Below, in pieces: positions 63,628 through 64,000 of a DNA stretch of 64,000 nt. The notes beneath the pieces were generated by a model, which made no database searches, was not told where the DNA came from, and was given only the letters and a program-made list of their open reading frames with translations. Position numbers and translations under genes: made by a program. Source of the DNA: Streptomyces sp. ICC1 (GTDB lineage Bacteria; Actinomycetota; Actinomycetes; Streptomycetales; Streptomycetaceae); NCBI RefSeq assembly GCF_003287935.1, contig NZ_CP030287.1, positions 8,207,270-8,271,269 of the forward strand, in the 5' to 3' direction. How positions within the stretch are numbered: the first letter of the stretch is position 1; each line of letters opens with the position of its first letter.

Positions 63628-64000
63628 ATGAGACTTCCCCGAAGCGCCCACACCGACCGTCCCTGGCGGATCCACGAGATCGCCCCCGACTTCCAGGTCG
63701 AGGACGTGTGGGAGCTGCCCACGCCGGGCGGCCCCGACGACCTCGCCCGGCTCGTGGAGCAGTTCGCGAACGGCACGGGCGAGGTCTCCTCGCCGGTCGG
63801 GCGCGCGCTCTTCGCGATCCGCCGGCGGCTCGGGGCGCTGCTCGGCTGGGACCGGCCGGCCGACGGGGTCGGCGGCCGGGTGGCCTCGCTGCGGGACCGG
63901 CTGCCGGAAGACCTCCGGGAGGGCCCCCGGGGACCGGAGTTCGGCGCGTTCCCGTTCACCTCCGTCTACCAGACGCACGACGAGTGGGCGGCGGAGACGG
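63628..64000 (+). CDS. DUF2867 domain protein, 3' end outside window
   Basis: The first 124 residues read MRLPRSAHTDRPWRIHEIAPDFQVEDVWELPTPGGPDDLARLVEQFANG...FAIRRRLGALLGWD...FTSVYQTHDEWAAET, matching the DUF2867 family, often found fused to or near SDR enzymes. ATG 63628, 26 bases after the exonuclease stop on the same strand. The gene runs off the window end. Confidence 0.8.
   Translation, partial: MRLPRSAHTDRPWRIHEIAPDFQVEDVWELPTPGGPDDLARLVEQFANGTGEVSSPVGRALFAIRRRLGALLGWDRPADGVGGRVASLRDRLPEDLREGPRGPEFGAFPFTSVYQTHDEWAAET

Overview
The window is about 72% G+C with strong third-position G/C, GTG/TTG starts, Tat-type and Streptomyces-type signal peptides, mycothiol enzymes, PP2C/HATPase regulators, NRPS and phosphopantetheinyl transferase genes. 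All of this points to a Streptomyces or close relative. It reads as a mosaic rather than one continuous stretch of chromosome: Illumina Nextera transposase adapter sequence is embedded at 1-19, 34607-34640 (full Read 2 adapter, 32/34), 51611-51643 (Read 1 adapter, 25/33) and 28926-28945 (mosaic end), with a weaker candidate at 45953-45985. Several genes are cut at or near these points, so neighbourhoods should be trusted only between them.

Layout. 1-2.3 kb: TetR regulator, lipid-binding LmeA-like protein and a decayed MMPL transporter. 2.3-10.6 kb: FAD monooxygenase, an unknown 477-aa protein, a Tat-exported polysaccharide lyase 8, a Tat lipoprotein and a VOC protein. 10.6-15.2 kb: a leucine-rich-variant repeat protein and a corrinoid ABC transporter (btuFCD order) behind a cobalamin riboswitch. 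15.3-18.3 kb: two small genes, tRNA-Trp with a very strong terminator, an ankyrin protein and a broken AMP-ligase. 18.3-25.7 kb: a beta-propeller protein, then a two-gene unit of PfkB-kinase/TIR fusions (19911-23052), an enoyl-CoA hydratase, a PIG-L deacetylase and an MBL hydrolase. 25.7-34.6 kb: S33 peptidase, MITE, mycothiol-dependent formaldehyde dehydrogenase, a LuxR/LysR chimera, a PAS-GAF-SpoIIE-HATPase phosphatase, a PPTase and an ACP-oxoamine synthase fusion. 34.6-45.9 kb: truncated polysaccharide deacetylase, Pth2, a DUF692 enzyme with a Cys-tailed TIGR04222-type membrane protein, rhodanese, FdhF/YdeP oxidoreductase, VWA and MoxR. 46-57 kb: SDR/TetR pair with three operators, SRPBCC, secreted S33 peptidase, DUF4142 protein, M6 protease, MDR oxidoreductase, RidA, xanthine dehydrogenase FAD subunit and a PucR regulator without HTH. 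57-64 kb: truncated NRPS, sensor kinase, nuoABC with NuoC fused to a DnaQ exonuclease, and a DUF2867 gene.

The strongest candidate for an undescribed system is the overlapping pair of PfkB-TIR fusions. Both kinase halves keep the GAGD catalytic motif. The downstream protein keeps the TIR glutamate (RQNVIHE), while the upstream paralogue has Gln there, suggesting an active/pseudo-enzyme pair that could couple a nucleoside or sugar signal to NAD+ cleavage, possibly in phage defence. A second candidate is the DUF692 (MbnB-like) enzyme translationally coupled to a membrane protein with an eight-Cys Gly/Ser tail. A dispersed MITE family (27043, 36501, 55038) with CTAG ends supplies the stop codons of two genes.
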